From VAZQ01 sp963756715 (lineage in GTDB: Bacteria > Pseudomonadota > Alphaproteobacteria > Rhizobiales > Xanthobacteraceae): a DNA stretch of 64,000 nucleotides. Where the stretch lies: positions 1 to 64,000 of the forward strand of contig CAVWOV010000049.1 in NCBI GenBank assembly GCA_963756715.1. The letters run 5' to 3'. Shown in pieces: positions 44,299-53,385 of this stretch. The translations under genes were made by a program, and so were the position numbers. The stretch's first letter is position 1. The number at the start of each line of letters is the position of its first letter. The notes below the pieces were generated by a model. That model was not told the DNA's origin. It was given only the letters and a program-made list of their open reading frames with translations, and did not search any database.

Positions 44299-45225
44299 TC
44301 AGTCGCGACCCGTCACCCCGATGCGCTTGATTTCCCATTCCAGCTCTACGCCAGAATTCTCCTTCACGCGTTGACGCACGGTCTCACCGAGCGTCTCGAT
44401 ATCGGCCGCGGTCGCAGCGCCGAGATTGATGAGAAAATTGCAGTGCATCTCGGAGACCTGCGCATCGCCGATCTTGAAACCGCGACAACCGGCGGCATCG
44501 ATCAATTGCCAGGCTTTGTGGCTTGGCGGATTCTTGAACGTCGAACCGCCGGTGCGGCTCTTGATCGGCTGCGTCGCCTCACGCAACTCTGTGATCTTGT
44601 CCATCTCGGCGGCTATCGTCTTTGCGTCGCCACGCCCGCCCTGGAACAACCCCTCGGTGAAAATGACGTCGTCCGGCGCGCCGCAATGGCGATAGGTGTA
44701 GTGCATGTCGGCATTCTTGAAGACATGCACGCACCCGGCGCGATCAACGCCGCGCGCTTCGATCAGCGCGTCCTTCGTCTCACGGCCATAAGCACCGCCG
44801 TTCATGCGCAGCGCGCCGCCGATCGCACCGGGAATGCCGCGGAAGAAGGCGAGCCCGCTAATTGAGGCCTCCTGCGCCGCCCGGCTCACCTTGACGTCGG
44901 GCACCGCGGTACCCACTCGGATGCGCTCGCCAGACTCGATCTTGACGTTGCTGAAGCCGCGGCCAAGTCTGATAACCACCCCGGGCACGCCGCCGTCTCG
45001 TACGATCAGGTTGGAGCCGAGGCCGACGACCGCGACGGGAACGTCCGTCGGCAGATGTGCGAGGAAATAGGCCAGATCGGCCTCATCTTCAGGCATGAAC
45101 AGCACCTGCGCCGGGCCGCCGACGCGGAACCAGGTGAGCGGCGCTAGCGGTTCGTTCGCGAGCAGGCGCCCGTGCAAGGCGGGCATCTTCGACTTCAGGT
45201 TTGGAACGAGGTCGGTGAAGCTCAT
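44299..45225 (-). CDS. murB: UDP-N-acetylenolpyruvoylglucosamine reductase
   Basis: MurB reduces the enolpyruvyl group to form UDP-MurNAc. The 308-residue flavoprotein shows TWFRVGGPAQVLFMPEDEAD, GLGSNLIVRDGGVPGVVIRL (FAD site), FFRGIPGAIGGALRMNGGAYG, and SRTGGSTFKNPP with the catalytic serine, plus a C-terminal HCNFLINLG. It belongs to the type I/II family common in alphaproteobacteria. It is separated from murC by a GC-rich palindromic element. Confidence 0.93.
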   Translation of the reverse strand: MSFTDLVPNLKSKMPALHGRLLANEPLAPLTWFRVGGPAQVLFMPEDEADLAYFLAHLPTDVPVAVVGLGSNLIVRDGGVPGVVIRLGRGFSNVKIESGERIRVGTAVPDVKVSRAAQEASISGLAFFRGIPGAIGGALRMNGGAYGRETKDALIEARGVDRAGCVHVFKNADMHYTYRHCGAPDDVIFTEGLFQGGRGDAKTIAAEMDKITELREATQPIKSRTGGSTFKNPPSHKAWQLIDAAGCRGFKIGDAQVSEMHCNFLINLGAATAADIETLGETVRQRVKENSGVELEWEIKRIGVTGRD

Positions 45226-45244
45226 GGCACCGAGCGCGCCACGT

Positions 45245-45351
45245 CGTCCCCTCCCCCCCTGCGGGGGAGGGACAGGGAGGGGGGTAACGGCGAACTCATA
45301 CGGTCACAACCACCCCCCTCCCCACCCCTCCCCCTCAAGGGGGGAGGGAGC
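45245..45351. repeat. GC-rich palindromic element, copy 1
   Basis: Blocks of the type CCCCTCCCCCC and GGGGGAGGG alternate to form multiple hairpins (for example CCCTCCCCCTCAAGG with GGGGAGGGAG), with an AT-containing centre (AACGGCGAACTCATACGG). A second copy in the same orientation lies at 50703-50811, between mraY and murD. It occupies the gap between murB and murC. Confidence 0.8.
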
Positions 45352-45403
45352 ACAGCGGTGCGCGTTGCACGCACCGTGCTCAAGCGAGAGACGCGGTGAA
45401 GCC

Positions 45404-46816
45404 TCACGCCACCGCTCCTAGGGCGGCGAGTTCACCCGGCAGCGCGTAAGCCCATTGCGTGATATTTCCGGCGCCGAGGCAGACGACGATGTCGCCGGGC
45501 TGAGCGAGCCGCTTGACGATGCGCGCAAGGTCCTGCGCGCCATCAAGCGGGATGACCTGCCGGTGTCCATGCGCGCGCAAGCCCTGCACCAGCGCATCGC
45601 GATCCGCGCCCGCAACCGGGCTCTCGCCGGCAGCATAAACATGCGCGACGATCACGGTGTCGGCATCGTTGAAACAGGTCGAGAACTGATCGAACAGCGA
45701 AGCAAGCCGCGTGTAGCGATGCGGCTGCACGACCGCGATCACCTGCCCTTTGTTCGACTCGCGCGCTGCGCGCAGCACGGCGGCGATCTCGACCGGATGA
45801 TGGCCGTAATCGTCGATGATCGGAATGCCGTTCCATTCGCCAACGCGCGTGAAGCGGCGGCGAACACCTCCGAAGCCGCTCAGCGCTTTTCGAATACGCT
45901 CGTCGGCAATGCCGAGTTCATGCGCGACCGCGACCGCGGCTGTCGCGTTGAGGGCATTGTGTCGGCCAGGCATCGGCAGCGTGAGCGCGTTGATCTCGTG
46001 CATCGTCTCGCCGGCACGATCGCGAAACACGACCGAAAAGCGCGACTGTCCGCCGGCGTGGTCGAGGTCGATCAGGCGCACATCGGCCTGCGGATTCTCG
46101 CCATAGGTGATCACGCGGCGGTCGGTGATCTGCCCGACGAGTTGTTGGACCACCGGATGGTCCGTGCACATCACGGCAAAGCCGTAGAACGGCACGTTCT
46201 CGACGAATGCGCGGAAGGCCTCCTGTACCGCCTCGAAGGTCCCGAAGTGGTCGAGATGCTCCGGATCGACGTTGGTAACAATGGCGACATCGGCGGGAAG
46301 CTTGAGAAACGTGCCGTCCGACTCGTCAGCCTCCACGACCATCCAGTCGCCGGCGCCAAGCCGCGCATTGGTGCCGTAAGCCTCGATGATGCCGCCGTTG
46401 ATCACCGTGGGATCGAAGCCGCCGGCGTCGACCAGCGCGGCGACCAGCGACGTGGTGGTGGTCTTGCCGTGGGTACCGCCGATAGCGACGCAATGCTTGA
46501 GCCGCATCAACTCGGCCAGCATCTCGGCGCGGCGGACGACGGGCAGACGTTTGGCGCGCGCGGCAACCAGTTCCGGATTGTCACGCCTGATCGCCGTCGA
46601 GACGACCAAGACTTCGGCCTCACCGAGATTGCCAGCCGCATGACCGACGGAAATCTTCGCACCCTTGTCGCGCAGGCGCTTGACGTTGGCGCCCTCGGAG
46701 GCATCTGACCCCTGCACCGTGTAGCCAAGATTCATCAGCACCTCGGCGATGCCGCTCATGCCGATGCCGCCAATGCCGACAAAGTGAATCGGGCCGATCT
46801 CGCTCGGCAGTTTCAT
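45404..46816 (-). CDS. murC: UDP-N-acetylmuramate--L-alanine ligase
   Basis: The 470-residue Mur ligase adds L-Ala to UDP-MurNAc. IHFVGIGGIGMSGIAEVL is the typical N-terminus, IGGTHGKTTTTSLVAAL the ATP loop, VVEADESDGTFLKL and NVDPEHLDHFG the central signatures, and IDDYGHHPVEIAAVL the late motif. The start at 46816 is chosen because the family begins there; a longer frame to 46912 is only a read-through. Confidence 0.93.
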   Translation of the reverse strand: MKLPSEIGPIHFVGIGGIGMSGIAEVLMNLGYTVQGSDASEGANVKRLRDKGAKISVGHAAGNLGEAEVLVVSTAIRRDNPELVAARAKRLPVVRRAEMLAELMRLKHCVAIGGTHGKTTTTSLVAALVDAGGFDPTVINGGIIEAYGTNARLGAGDWMVVEADESDGTFLKLPADVAIVTNVDPEHLDHFGTFEAVQEAFRAFVENVPFYGFAVMCTDHPVVQQLVGQITDRRVITYGENPQADVRLIDLDHAGGQSRFSVVFRDRAGETMHEINALTLPMPGRHNALNATAAVAVAHELGIADERIRKALSGFGGVRRRFTRVGEWNGIPIIDDYGHHPVEIAAVLRAARESNKGQVIAVVQPHRYTRLASLFDQFSTCFNDADTVIVAHVYAAGESPVAGADRDALVQGLRAHGHRQVIPLDGAQDLARIVKRLAQPGDIVVCLGAGNITQWAYALPGELAALGAVA

Positions 46817-46889
46817 CTCGAAGTCCTCGCGTCGTTCTGTTCGTCTTGTCCGCGCATGACGGTAATTCGCGGCGTCGCGTCTGCCAACA

Positions 46890-48005
46890 TTACCGGCGCG
46901 AAACGTCCGCAACCTTCATCACCAGGTCGGCCAGCCGTTCGGCGGCATCGGTCGCGCCCTGGGAGCGGGCGGCGGCGGCCATTGCTACGAGTTTTTGCGG
47001 CGTCGTGGCAAGCGCGGTGATCTCAGAGGCCAGCCGGTCCGGAGTGAAGTCGTCCTGGCGCAATCTGATGGCCCCGCCGGCCTTTTCCAGCACGCCCGCA
47101 TTGGCGGCCTGATCCTGGTCGAGCGCATGGGGCAGCGGCACCAGAATGCCGGGCCGGCCGATCGCCGCCAATTCCGCTACGGTCGAAGCGCCGGAGCGCG
47201 AGATCACGAGATGACTGGCCGCGATACGGGCCGGAAGATCAGTGAAGAACGGCGCGACCTCGGCCGCAACCTTCGCCCGCGCATAAATCTCGCGGACCCG
47301 CGCGACATCCTCATCGCGCGCCTGCTGCACAATCGCGAGCCGCATCTGCAAATGTGGTTCAAGCCGCTCGATCGCGGCAGGAACGATATCCGCCATGATT
47401 CGCGCACCCTGGCTGCCGCCAAACGCAACGAGACGGAGCGGACCGGTGAAATCGGGCGCCGTATACGGCGTCGCCGCCGCTGTCAGCACCAGCGGACGGA
47501 CCGGATTGCCGGTGCGTGTTGCCTTCGCGGCCAGATGCGGTTCGCGATCGAGCACGCCCGCAAAGCTCAATGCAATCGCGCCGACGCGCGAAGCGAGCAG
47601 CCGGTTGGCGCGGCCCATGACAGCATTTTGCTCGTGGATGATCGCCGGAATGCCTCTCAGCGTCGCGGCCAATACCGGCGGCACGGTCGGATAGCCGCCG
47701 AACCCAACGACCGCTGCCGGCTTGATGCGCCCGAGCAGCCGCCAAGCCTGCATCGCGCCGACCGCCAGTTTCACGCCGGTGCGTGCCAGCGCGATCGGAT
47801 CGCGGCCGCGCACGGTCTCGCTGGTAATGACGTGGATGTTTCGCGCGGGAAACTTCTTGCCGTAGCGTTCGGCCCGCTCGTCGGTGGCGAGATCAACCGT
47901 GACGCCGCGGGCGGCCAACGCCTCGGCCAGCGCCTCGGCCGGAAACAGGTGTCCGCCGGTTCCGCCGGCCGCCAGCAGAACGAGTGGCGCGCCGTTCTGT
48001 TGCAT
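46890..48005 (-). CDS. murG: UDP-N-acetylglucosamine transferase MurG
   Basis: MurG adds GlcNAc to lipid I to form lipid II at the inner membrane. The 371-residue GT-B enzyme shows LLAAGGTGGHLFPAEALAEA, FGGYPTVPPVLAA, HEQNAVMGRANRLLA, FGGSQGARIM and SRSGASTVAELAAIGRPGIL. Its ATG shares one base with the ftsW stop codon (48005), so the two are translationally coupled. Confidence 0.93.
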   Translation of the reverse strand: MQQNGAPLVLLAAGGTGGHLFPAEALAEALAARGVTVDLATDERAERYGKKFPARNIHVITSETVRGRDPIALARTGVKLAVGAMQAWRLLGRIKPAAVVGFGGYPTVPPVLAATLRGIPAIIHEQNAVMGRANRLLASRVGAIALSFAGVLDREPHLAAKATRTGNPVRPLVLTAAATPYTAPDFTGPLRLVAFGGSQGARIMADIVPAAIERLEPHLQMRLAIVQQARDEDVARVREIYARAKVAAEVAPFFTDLPARIAASHLVISRSGASTVAELAAIGRPGILVPLPHALDQDQAANAGVLEKAGGAIRLRQDDFTPDRLASEITALATTPQKLVAMAAAARSQGATDAAERLADLVMKVADVSRR

Positions 48006-49159
48006 CAGGCCGGGCTCGCGAGCGGCAGCGGTTCGCCCGGGCTCGCCAGCAGTTGCGCCTGCGGACGTTCGCGCGTCAGCGCCAGCAGCATGCCCATGCC
48101 GTAAGCCAGCGAGATCATCGAGGAGCCGCCGTAAGAGATGAACGGCAGCGTCATGCCCTTCGCTGGCATCAAATGCAAGTTCACCGCCATGTTGATCGCC
48201 GATTGCAACCCGAACAGAATTGCGAGCCCTGCCACCGCAAAACGCGCGAATGGATCCTCATCGCGCATGGCGCGTTGCAGCGCCCGCAGCACAATGAATG
48301 CGAACAACGCGACCAGAAGGAGGCAAAGCACGATACCGAATTCCTCGGCCGCGACCGCAAAGACGAAGTCCGTATGGCTCTCTGGCAGGATGCGCTTAAC
48401 GGTGCCCTCACCAGGGCCGCGCCCGAACCAGCCGCCACGCCAGAAGGATTCAAGCGCCTGATCGATATTGAAGGTGTCGCCGGACCCCGGATCGAGGAAG
48501 CGCTGAATGCGCCGTGTGACGTGCGGAATGGTGAAATAGGCAAGCGTGATACCCGCAATCGCGGCGCCACCCAGGCCGAACACCCAGATCACCCGCATGC
48601 CGGCAAGGAAGAACAGCGTCCCCCAGACCAGCGCGACCAGCATGGTCTGCCCGAAGTCCGGCTGCATCACCAAGCCCGCCAGCGCGAGTACCAGGAGAGC
48701 GAGCGCGATACTGTTGGCCGGCATTTCCGGCCGGCGTGCTGTCTCTCCGAATAGCCAGGCGATGAGGATGACGAAGGCAGGCTTGAGAAATTCTGAGGGT
48801 TGCAGGTTGACGCCCAGGATCACGATCCACCGCCGGGCCCCTTTGACCTCGGCGCCGTAGATCAGCGTGGTAGCGATCAGCGCAAGGCTTACGACAAACA
48901 CCACGAGCGCAAGCCGCAGGATGTGACGGCGCGGCAGGAACGAGGTGGTGAGCATCACCACCAGCACGGGCAGCAGATACATCACGTGCCGGTGGACGAA
49001 GTAGAACGGGTCAAGCCCGATTCTCGACGCCACCGGCGGGCTGGCGGCAAGCGACAGGATAATGCCCACCAGCATGAGCGAGAGCAGCGCGACCAGCATC
49101 AGGCGGTCGACCGTCCACCACCAAGCTGCAAAGGGCGTGCGTTCGACGCGCGAAACCAT
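48005..49159 (-). CDS. ftsW: Peptidoglycan polymerase FtsW
   Basis: A SEDS-family membrane protein of 384 residues with about ten membrane segments. Landmarks are GAEVKGARRWIVILGVNLQPSEFLKP (the NxQPSE motif), QPDFGQTMLV, and LPFISYGGSSM near the end. FtsW polymerises lipid II at the septum together with FtsI. Between its start and the murD stop lies a perfect hairpin GTCTCGC-gcgt-GCGAGAC (49224-49241) without a T run. Confidence 0.93.
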   Translation of the reverse strand: MVSRVERTPFAAWWWTVDRLMLVALLSLMLVGIILSLAASPPVASRIGLDPFYFVHRHVMYLLPVLVVMLTTSFLPRRHILRLALVVFVVSLALIATTLIYGAEVKGARRWIVILGVNLQPSEFLKPAFVILIAWLFGETARRPEMPANSIALALLVLALAGLVMQPDFGQTMLVALVWGTLFFLAGMRVIWVFGLGGAAIAGITLAYFTIPHVTRRIQRFLDPGSGDTFNIDQALESFWRGGWFGRGPGEGTVKRILPESHTDFVFAVAAEEFGIVLCLLLVALFAFIVLRALQRAMRDEDPFARFAVAGLAILFGLQSAINMAVNLHLMPAKGMTLPFISYGGSSMISLAYGMGMLLALTRERPQAQLLASPGEPLPLASPA

Positions 49160-49246
49160 GGACTCCCCCCGGAGCGACGTGGGCCACAGTCGTGCACGGC
49201 AGTGGTTGACGGAGGATTAACGGGTCTCGCGCGTGCGAGACGGAAT

Positions 49247-50644
49247 TTAGGCTGGCATCAGCCCCGGCAACGCCTGCACCAGCTTGCGAAACGCGTCGCC
49301 CCGGATTTCAAAATTGCGGTACTGGTCGAAAGACGCGCAGGCCGGCGACAGCAAAACGACCGGATCGCGCACATCCGCCGCTTCCGCATCACGCGCCGCA
49401 AGCGCAACCGCGCGATCCAGCGTGCCGGCGACGACATGCGGAACGCGGCCATCAAGTTCCGCAGCAAACCCCGCCGCGGCCTCGCCGACCAGATAAGCCT
49501 TGCGGATGCGCGGAAAGAAACCGGTCAGCGTCGAGAGGCCGCCGGTTTTTGGCTTGCCGCCGGCGATCCAGAAGATGTCGCCAAAGCAGGCAAGCGCCTG
49601 CGCCGCGGAATCGGCGTTCGTGGCCTTGGAATCGTTGACGAACAATACCCGGCCCTTGCGCCCGACCTGTTCCATGCGGTGCGCAAGTCCGGGAAATGAC
49701 CGCAAGCCCTGCTGGATCGCCTGCGCGGAGAGCCCGAGGGCGAGCGCGGCGCCTGCCGCGCAGGCTGCATTCTGCGCGTTGTGCACACCGCGCATCGAGC
49801 CGATGCCGCCAAGAAGGGCGATCGCCTTGGCGGCCCCGCTTGCCGCCAGGATGATCTGCTCGGCTTCGACGTAGAGGCCGTCCGGTAGCGGCCGGCGCAC
49901 CGACACCCGTACGACCTGCTTGCCGGCCTGGTCGAGCCGGTCGGCTGTGGCTGCGCACCAGTTGTCGTCAACGCCGACAATCGCAAAGCCATCGTCCGGC
50001 ACGCCGGCCACCAACCGCTCCTTCACGGCCGCGTAATGTGCGAGCGTGCCGTGGCGGTCGAGATGATCTTCTGTGACATTGATCAGGATGCCGACCGACG
50101 GATCAAGGCTCGGTGCGAGATCGATCTGGTAGGACGAGCATTCGATCACGTGCACGCGGCCCGCACCCGGCGGCTCAAGCGACAGGATGGCGGTGCCGAT
50201 ATTGCCGCCGAGTTGAGCATCGTAACCGGCTGACGCGAGCAGGTGCGCGGTGAGCGCGGTTGTGGTCGATTTGCCGTTGGTGCCAGTGATGGCAACGAAG
50301 GGTGCGTCGGGCGCGTGACTGCGCCGCTCCCGGCAGAACAGTTCGATGTCGCCGATCACTTCAATCCCGGCGGCGCGCGCAAGCCCGACTGGCCAGTGCG
50401 GAGCGGGATGGGTCAGCGGCACGCCGGGAGCGAGCACGAGAGCGGAAAGGCCAGACCAATTGACGTCACGCAGATCGGACGTCGGAATGCCGGCGCTCGT
50501 CGCCTTCCGGACGGTATCCGCATTGTCGTCCCAGCCGACGACGTCCGCGCCGCCGGCGAGCAGCGCCTTCGCGCTCGCCTGCCCTGAACCGCCGAGGCCG
50601 AACACCGCGACCTTCTTTCCGGCAAAGGTGGTAACCGGAATCAT
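49247..50644 (-). CDS. murD: UDP-N-acetylmuramoylalanine--D-glutamate ligase
   Basis: The 465-residue Mur ligase adds D-Glu. VAVFGLGGSGQASAKALLAG is the N-terminal Rossmann part, ITGTNGKSTTTALTAHLL the ATP loop, NVTEDHLDRHGTL and VNDSKATNADSAAQAL the later motifs, and LLSPACASFDQYRNFEIRGD the C-terminal signature. It is downstream of mraY in transcription order, with the second GC-rich palindromic element in the gap. Confidence 0.93.
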   Translation of the reverse strand: MIPVTTFAGKKVAVFGLGGSGQASAKALLAGGADVVGWDDNADTVRKATSAGIPTSDLRDVNWSGLSALVLAPGVPLTHPAPHWPVGLARAAGIEVIGDIELFCRERRSHAPDAPFVAITGTNGKSTTTALTAHLLASAGYDAQLGGNIGTAILSLEPPGAGRVHVIECSSYQIDLAPSLDPSVGILINVTEDHLDRHGTLAHYAAVKERLVAGVPDDGFAIVGVDDNWCAATADRLDQAGKQVVRVSVRRPLPDGLYVEAEQIILAASGAAKAIALLGGIGSMRGVHNAQNAACAAGAALALGLSAQAIQQGLRSFPGLAHRMEQVGRKGRVLFVNDSKATNADSAAQALACFGDIFWIAGGKPKTGGLSTLTGFFPRIRKAYLVGEAAAGFAAELDGRVPHVVAGTLDRAVALAARDAEAADVRDPVVLLSPACASFDQYRNFEIRGDAFRKLVQALPGLMPA

Positions 50645-50702
50645 GACGCGCGGTTGCGCAATAGACAGCGAGCGTCACGCGCGCCCGCGGCTAGCTCGGT
50701 GC

Positions 50703-50811
50703 GTCCCCTCCCCCCTTGAGGGGGAGGGCTAGGGAGGGGGATAGCGAAAACGATAGAGCGCGCTTTGAAGTACCCCCCTCCCCATCCCTCCCCCTCAAGG
50801 GGGGAGGGAGT
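50703..50811. repeat. GC-rich palindromic element, copy 2
   Basis: Same design and orientation as 45245-45351: CCCCTCCCCCCTTGAGGGGG at one end and CCTCCCCCTCAAGGGGGGAG at the other, with an AT-containing centre. It lies between murD and mraY. Long C- and G-runs in both copies make this a difficult stretch for sequencing. Confidence 0.8.
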
Positions 50812-50852
50812 AGACTGTGCACGCTGCCGCTGTCATTCCCCAATCCTCACGA

Positions 50853-51938
50853 TCACCGCAACTTCAGCGTCGAGAGGCCCGCGAGCGCGAGCACCACCGC
50901 AATAATCCAGAAGCGGATCACAATCTGCGGCTCGGTCCAACCCTTCTGCTCGAAATGATGATGCAGCGGCGCCATCTTGAACACGCGCTTGCCGGTAAGC
51001 TTGAACGACGCCACCTGCACGATCACCGATACCGCCTCCAACACGAACAGGCCGCCGATCACCGCAAGCACGACCTCATGCTTGGTGGCGACGGCGATCG
51101 CACCGATCATGCCGCCGAGCGCGAGCGAACCGGTATCGCCCATGAAGATCGAAGCGGGCGGCGCGTTGAACCAAAGGAATCCGAGACCTGCCCCGATCAC
51201 CGCGCCACACAGCACGGCGAGTTCGCCGGTGCCGGGCACGTAATGAATTTGCAGATAGTCGGCGAAAAACGCGTTACCGGCGAGGTAGGCAATGATGCCG
51301 AAGCTCAGCGCGGCGATAATCACCGGAACGGTCGCAAGCCCGTCGAGACCGTCGGTCAGATTCACGGCATTGCCCGCGCCAACGATGACGACCGCACCGA
51401 ACACGATGAAAAACCAGCCCAGCGGCAACACCAGTTCCTTGAAGAACGGAAAGGTCAGCGACGTCGCGAACGGCTGGCGTCCCATCGAGACAATGAGATA
51501 GCAAGCAACAGCCGCGATCAGAACCTCACCCGCCAGCCGAAACCTGCCGGATACGCCCGCATGGGTCTGCTTGGTGACCTTGAGATAATCATCATAGAAG
51601 CCGATCGCGCCAAACATGAGCATGACGCCAAGCACGATCCAAACGTAGAGATTGGAGAGATTGCCCCACAGCAAGGTCGATACGACAATCCCGAACAGGA
51701 TCATCAGCCCGCCCATCGTGGGAGTGCCGCGCTTGGTGACAAGGTGCGATTGCGGACCGTCGGTACGGATCGGCTGGCCTTTGCCCTGGCGCAACCGCAG
51801 ATGAGTGATGATGGTGGGCCCGAACATGAACACGAACGTCAGCGCGGTGATCATCGCCCCGCCGGTACGGAACGTGATGTAGCGCAGGACGTTGAGCGGC
51901 CCGATCGTGTCCGAAAATGCCGAGAGCCAATGGAGCAT
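50853..51938 (-). CDS. mraY: Phospho-N-acetylmuramoyl-pentapeptide-transferase
   Basis: MraY makes lipid I from UDP-MurNAc-pentapeptide and undecaprenyl phosphate. The 361-residue membrane protein has about ten segments and the motifs KRGTPTMGGLMIL, FYDDYLKVTKQTHAGVSGR (catalytic Asp pair), GNAVNLTDGLDGLA and FKLTGKRVFKMAPLHHHFE (HHH magnesium site). It begins 10 bp after murF ends, so they are one transcript. Confidence 0.94.
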   Translation of the reverse strand: MLHWLSAFSDTIGPLNVLRYITFRTGGAMITALTFVFMFGPTIITHLRLRQGKGQPIRTDGPQSHLVTKRGTPTMGGLMILFGIVVSTLLWGNLSNLYVWIVLGVMLMFGAIGFYDDYLKVTKQTHAGVSGRFRLAGEVLIAAVACYLIVSMGRQPFATSLTFPFFKELVLPLGWFFIVFGAVVIVGAGNAVNLTDGLDGLATVPVIIAALSFGIIAYLAGNAFFADYLQIHYVPGTGELAVLCGAVIGAGLGFLWFNAPPASIFMGDTGSLALGGMIGAIAVATKHEVVLAVIGGLFVLEAVSVIVQVASFKLTGKRVFKMAPLHHHFEQKGWTEPQIVIRFWIIAVVLALAGLSTLKLR

Positions 51939-51948
51939 GGAATCAGCC

Positions 51949-53385
51949 TTAGGCCGGAGCCGCAGTGCGTACCGCCTGGCGATAGCGGCTTTCGAGCGCC
52001 TTGACGATGGGCCCCATCCGGGAACCGAGGGAGCCTTTGATCATAATCGTATCGCCCGGCTGGACGGCACCCAAAACCTGCGGTTCGAGCACCGCCGACG
52101 TTTCGGCATAGCCTCCCCGGCGACCGGTGGGAAGAGCCTCCCACAGCGAGCGCATCAATGGGCCACAGCAATAGACCAGATCAACCGCATGAGCATCGAT
52201 CGCCTCCGCGAGCGACCCGTGCAGCGTGGCGCCTTGCGGGCCCAGTTCGAGCATATCGCCGAGCACCGCGATCCGCCGGCCGCGTACGCCAATATCGGCC
52301 TGGCCCAGCAGTGCGATCGCCGCGCGCATCGACGCCGGATTGGCATTGTAGCTCTCGTCGATCAGCAAGGCGGCGCCGCCCGGCACATCCAGCGCGATGC
52401 GCGTGCCGCGACCGGCCGCAGGCTTGAGATCCGAAAGTGCAAGAGCCGCAAGCGCAAGATCGGCACCGGCGAGCGCGGCCGACGCCAGCACGGCCAGCGA
52501 ATTGAGCACGAGGTGGCGGCCCGGCGCGCCGAGTTTATAGGTAACATCGCTCCCCAGGATGCTGGCCTGCACGGTCGAGGAATCAGACTGGAGGGCGCAC
52601 TTGATCAAGCGCGCATCGGCGCTGGCGTGCTCGCCGAACGAAACGACGCGTTCGACACCCGCCGTCGCCGCCGCCCGGCTCAAGCGTCCGAACTGCGGGT
52701 TGTCACGATTTATCACCGCCGCGCCGCCGGACGCGAGCCCCTGGAATATCTCGGCCTTGGCGTCCGCGATGGCCTCGATCGAGCGGAAGAATTCGAGATG
52801 GACCGGCTCGACCGTGGTGATCACCGCCACGTGCGGACGCAGCAGCTTGGTGAGCGGCGTGATTTCGCCCGCGTGATTCATGCCGACTTCGAACACTGCG
52901 TAGCGCGCAGATTGCGGACAGCGCGCGAGCGAGAGCGGCACGCCCCAATGATTGTTGTAGGACGCGGCCGAAGCATGCGTCTCGCCGTCCTTCGACAGGG
53001 CGAGCAGCAGCGCCTCTTTGGTGCTGGTCTTGCCGACCGAGCCGGTGACTCCGACAATCTTCGCCGGCGAGCGCTCACGCGCCGCGCGCGCCAGGTCGCG
53101 CAATCCGTCGAGTACATCCGGGACGATCAGCAGCGGCGTATTGGCCGCGAAGCCGTCGGCGTGTTCCGCGGAAATGACCGCAAGCCCGGCGCCGGCTTTC
53201 AAGGCCGCCGGTACGAATTCATGGCCGTCGCGGCTGTCACCTTTGATCGCGAAGAACGCTTCGCCGGGCTGGACGCTACGCGTATCGATCGAAATGCCAG
53301 AAATGCCGCGCGGCAGGTCGCCGGTGCGCGCCGCGCGCATCGCCGCCGCCATCGCTTCGGCCGTCCACAGCGCCCGCTCGCTCAT
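51949..53385 (-). CDS. murF: UDP-N-acetylmuramoyl-tripeptide--D-alanyl-D-alanine ligase
   Basis: The 478-residue Mur ligase adds D-Ala-D-Ala, made by Ddl. VGVTGSVGKTSTKEALLLAL is the ATP loop, YNNHWGVPLSLARCP the conserved substrate region, GMNHAGEI and NRDNPQF the middle, and IDESYNANPASMRAAI the late signature. Its ATG overlaps the murE stop (ATGA at 53385-53382). Confidence 0.93.
   Translation of the reverse strand: MSERALWTAEAMAAAMRAARTGDLPRGISGISIDTRSVQPGEAFFAIKGDSRDGHEFVPAALKAGAGLAVISAEHADGFAANTPLLIVPDVLDGLRDLARAARERSPAKIVGVTGSVGKTSTKEALLLALSKDGETHASAASYNNHWGVPLSLARCPQSARYAVFEVGMNHAGEITPLTKLLRPHVAVITTVEPVHLEFFRSIEAIADAKAEIFQGLASGGAAVINRDNPQFGRLSRAAATAGVERVVSFGEHASADARLIKCALQSDSSTVQASILGSDVTYKLGAPGRHLVLNSLAVLASAALAGADLALAALALSDLKPAAGRGTRIALDVPGGAALLIDESYNANPASMRAAIALLGQADIGVRGRRIAVLGDMLELGPQGATLHGSLAEAIDAHAVDLVYCCGPLMRSLWEALPTGRRGGYAETSAVLEPQVLGAVQPGDTIMIKGSLGSRMGPIVKALESRYRQAVRTAAPA

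Noticed and set aside
49224..49241. Perfect hairpin GTCTCGC-gcgt-GCGAGAC between ftsW and murD as a terminator
   Set aside because: There is no T-run on either strand, and the genes around it should be co-transcribed. It is mentioned only in the ftsW entry.
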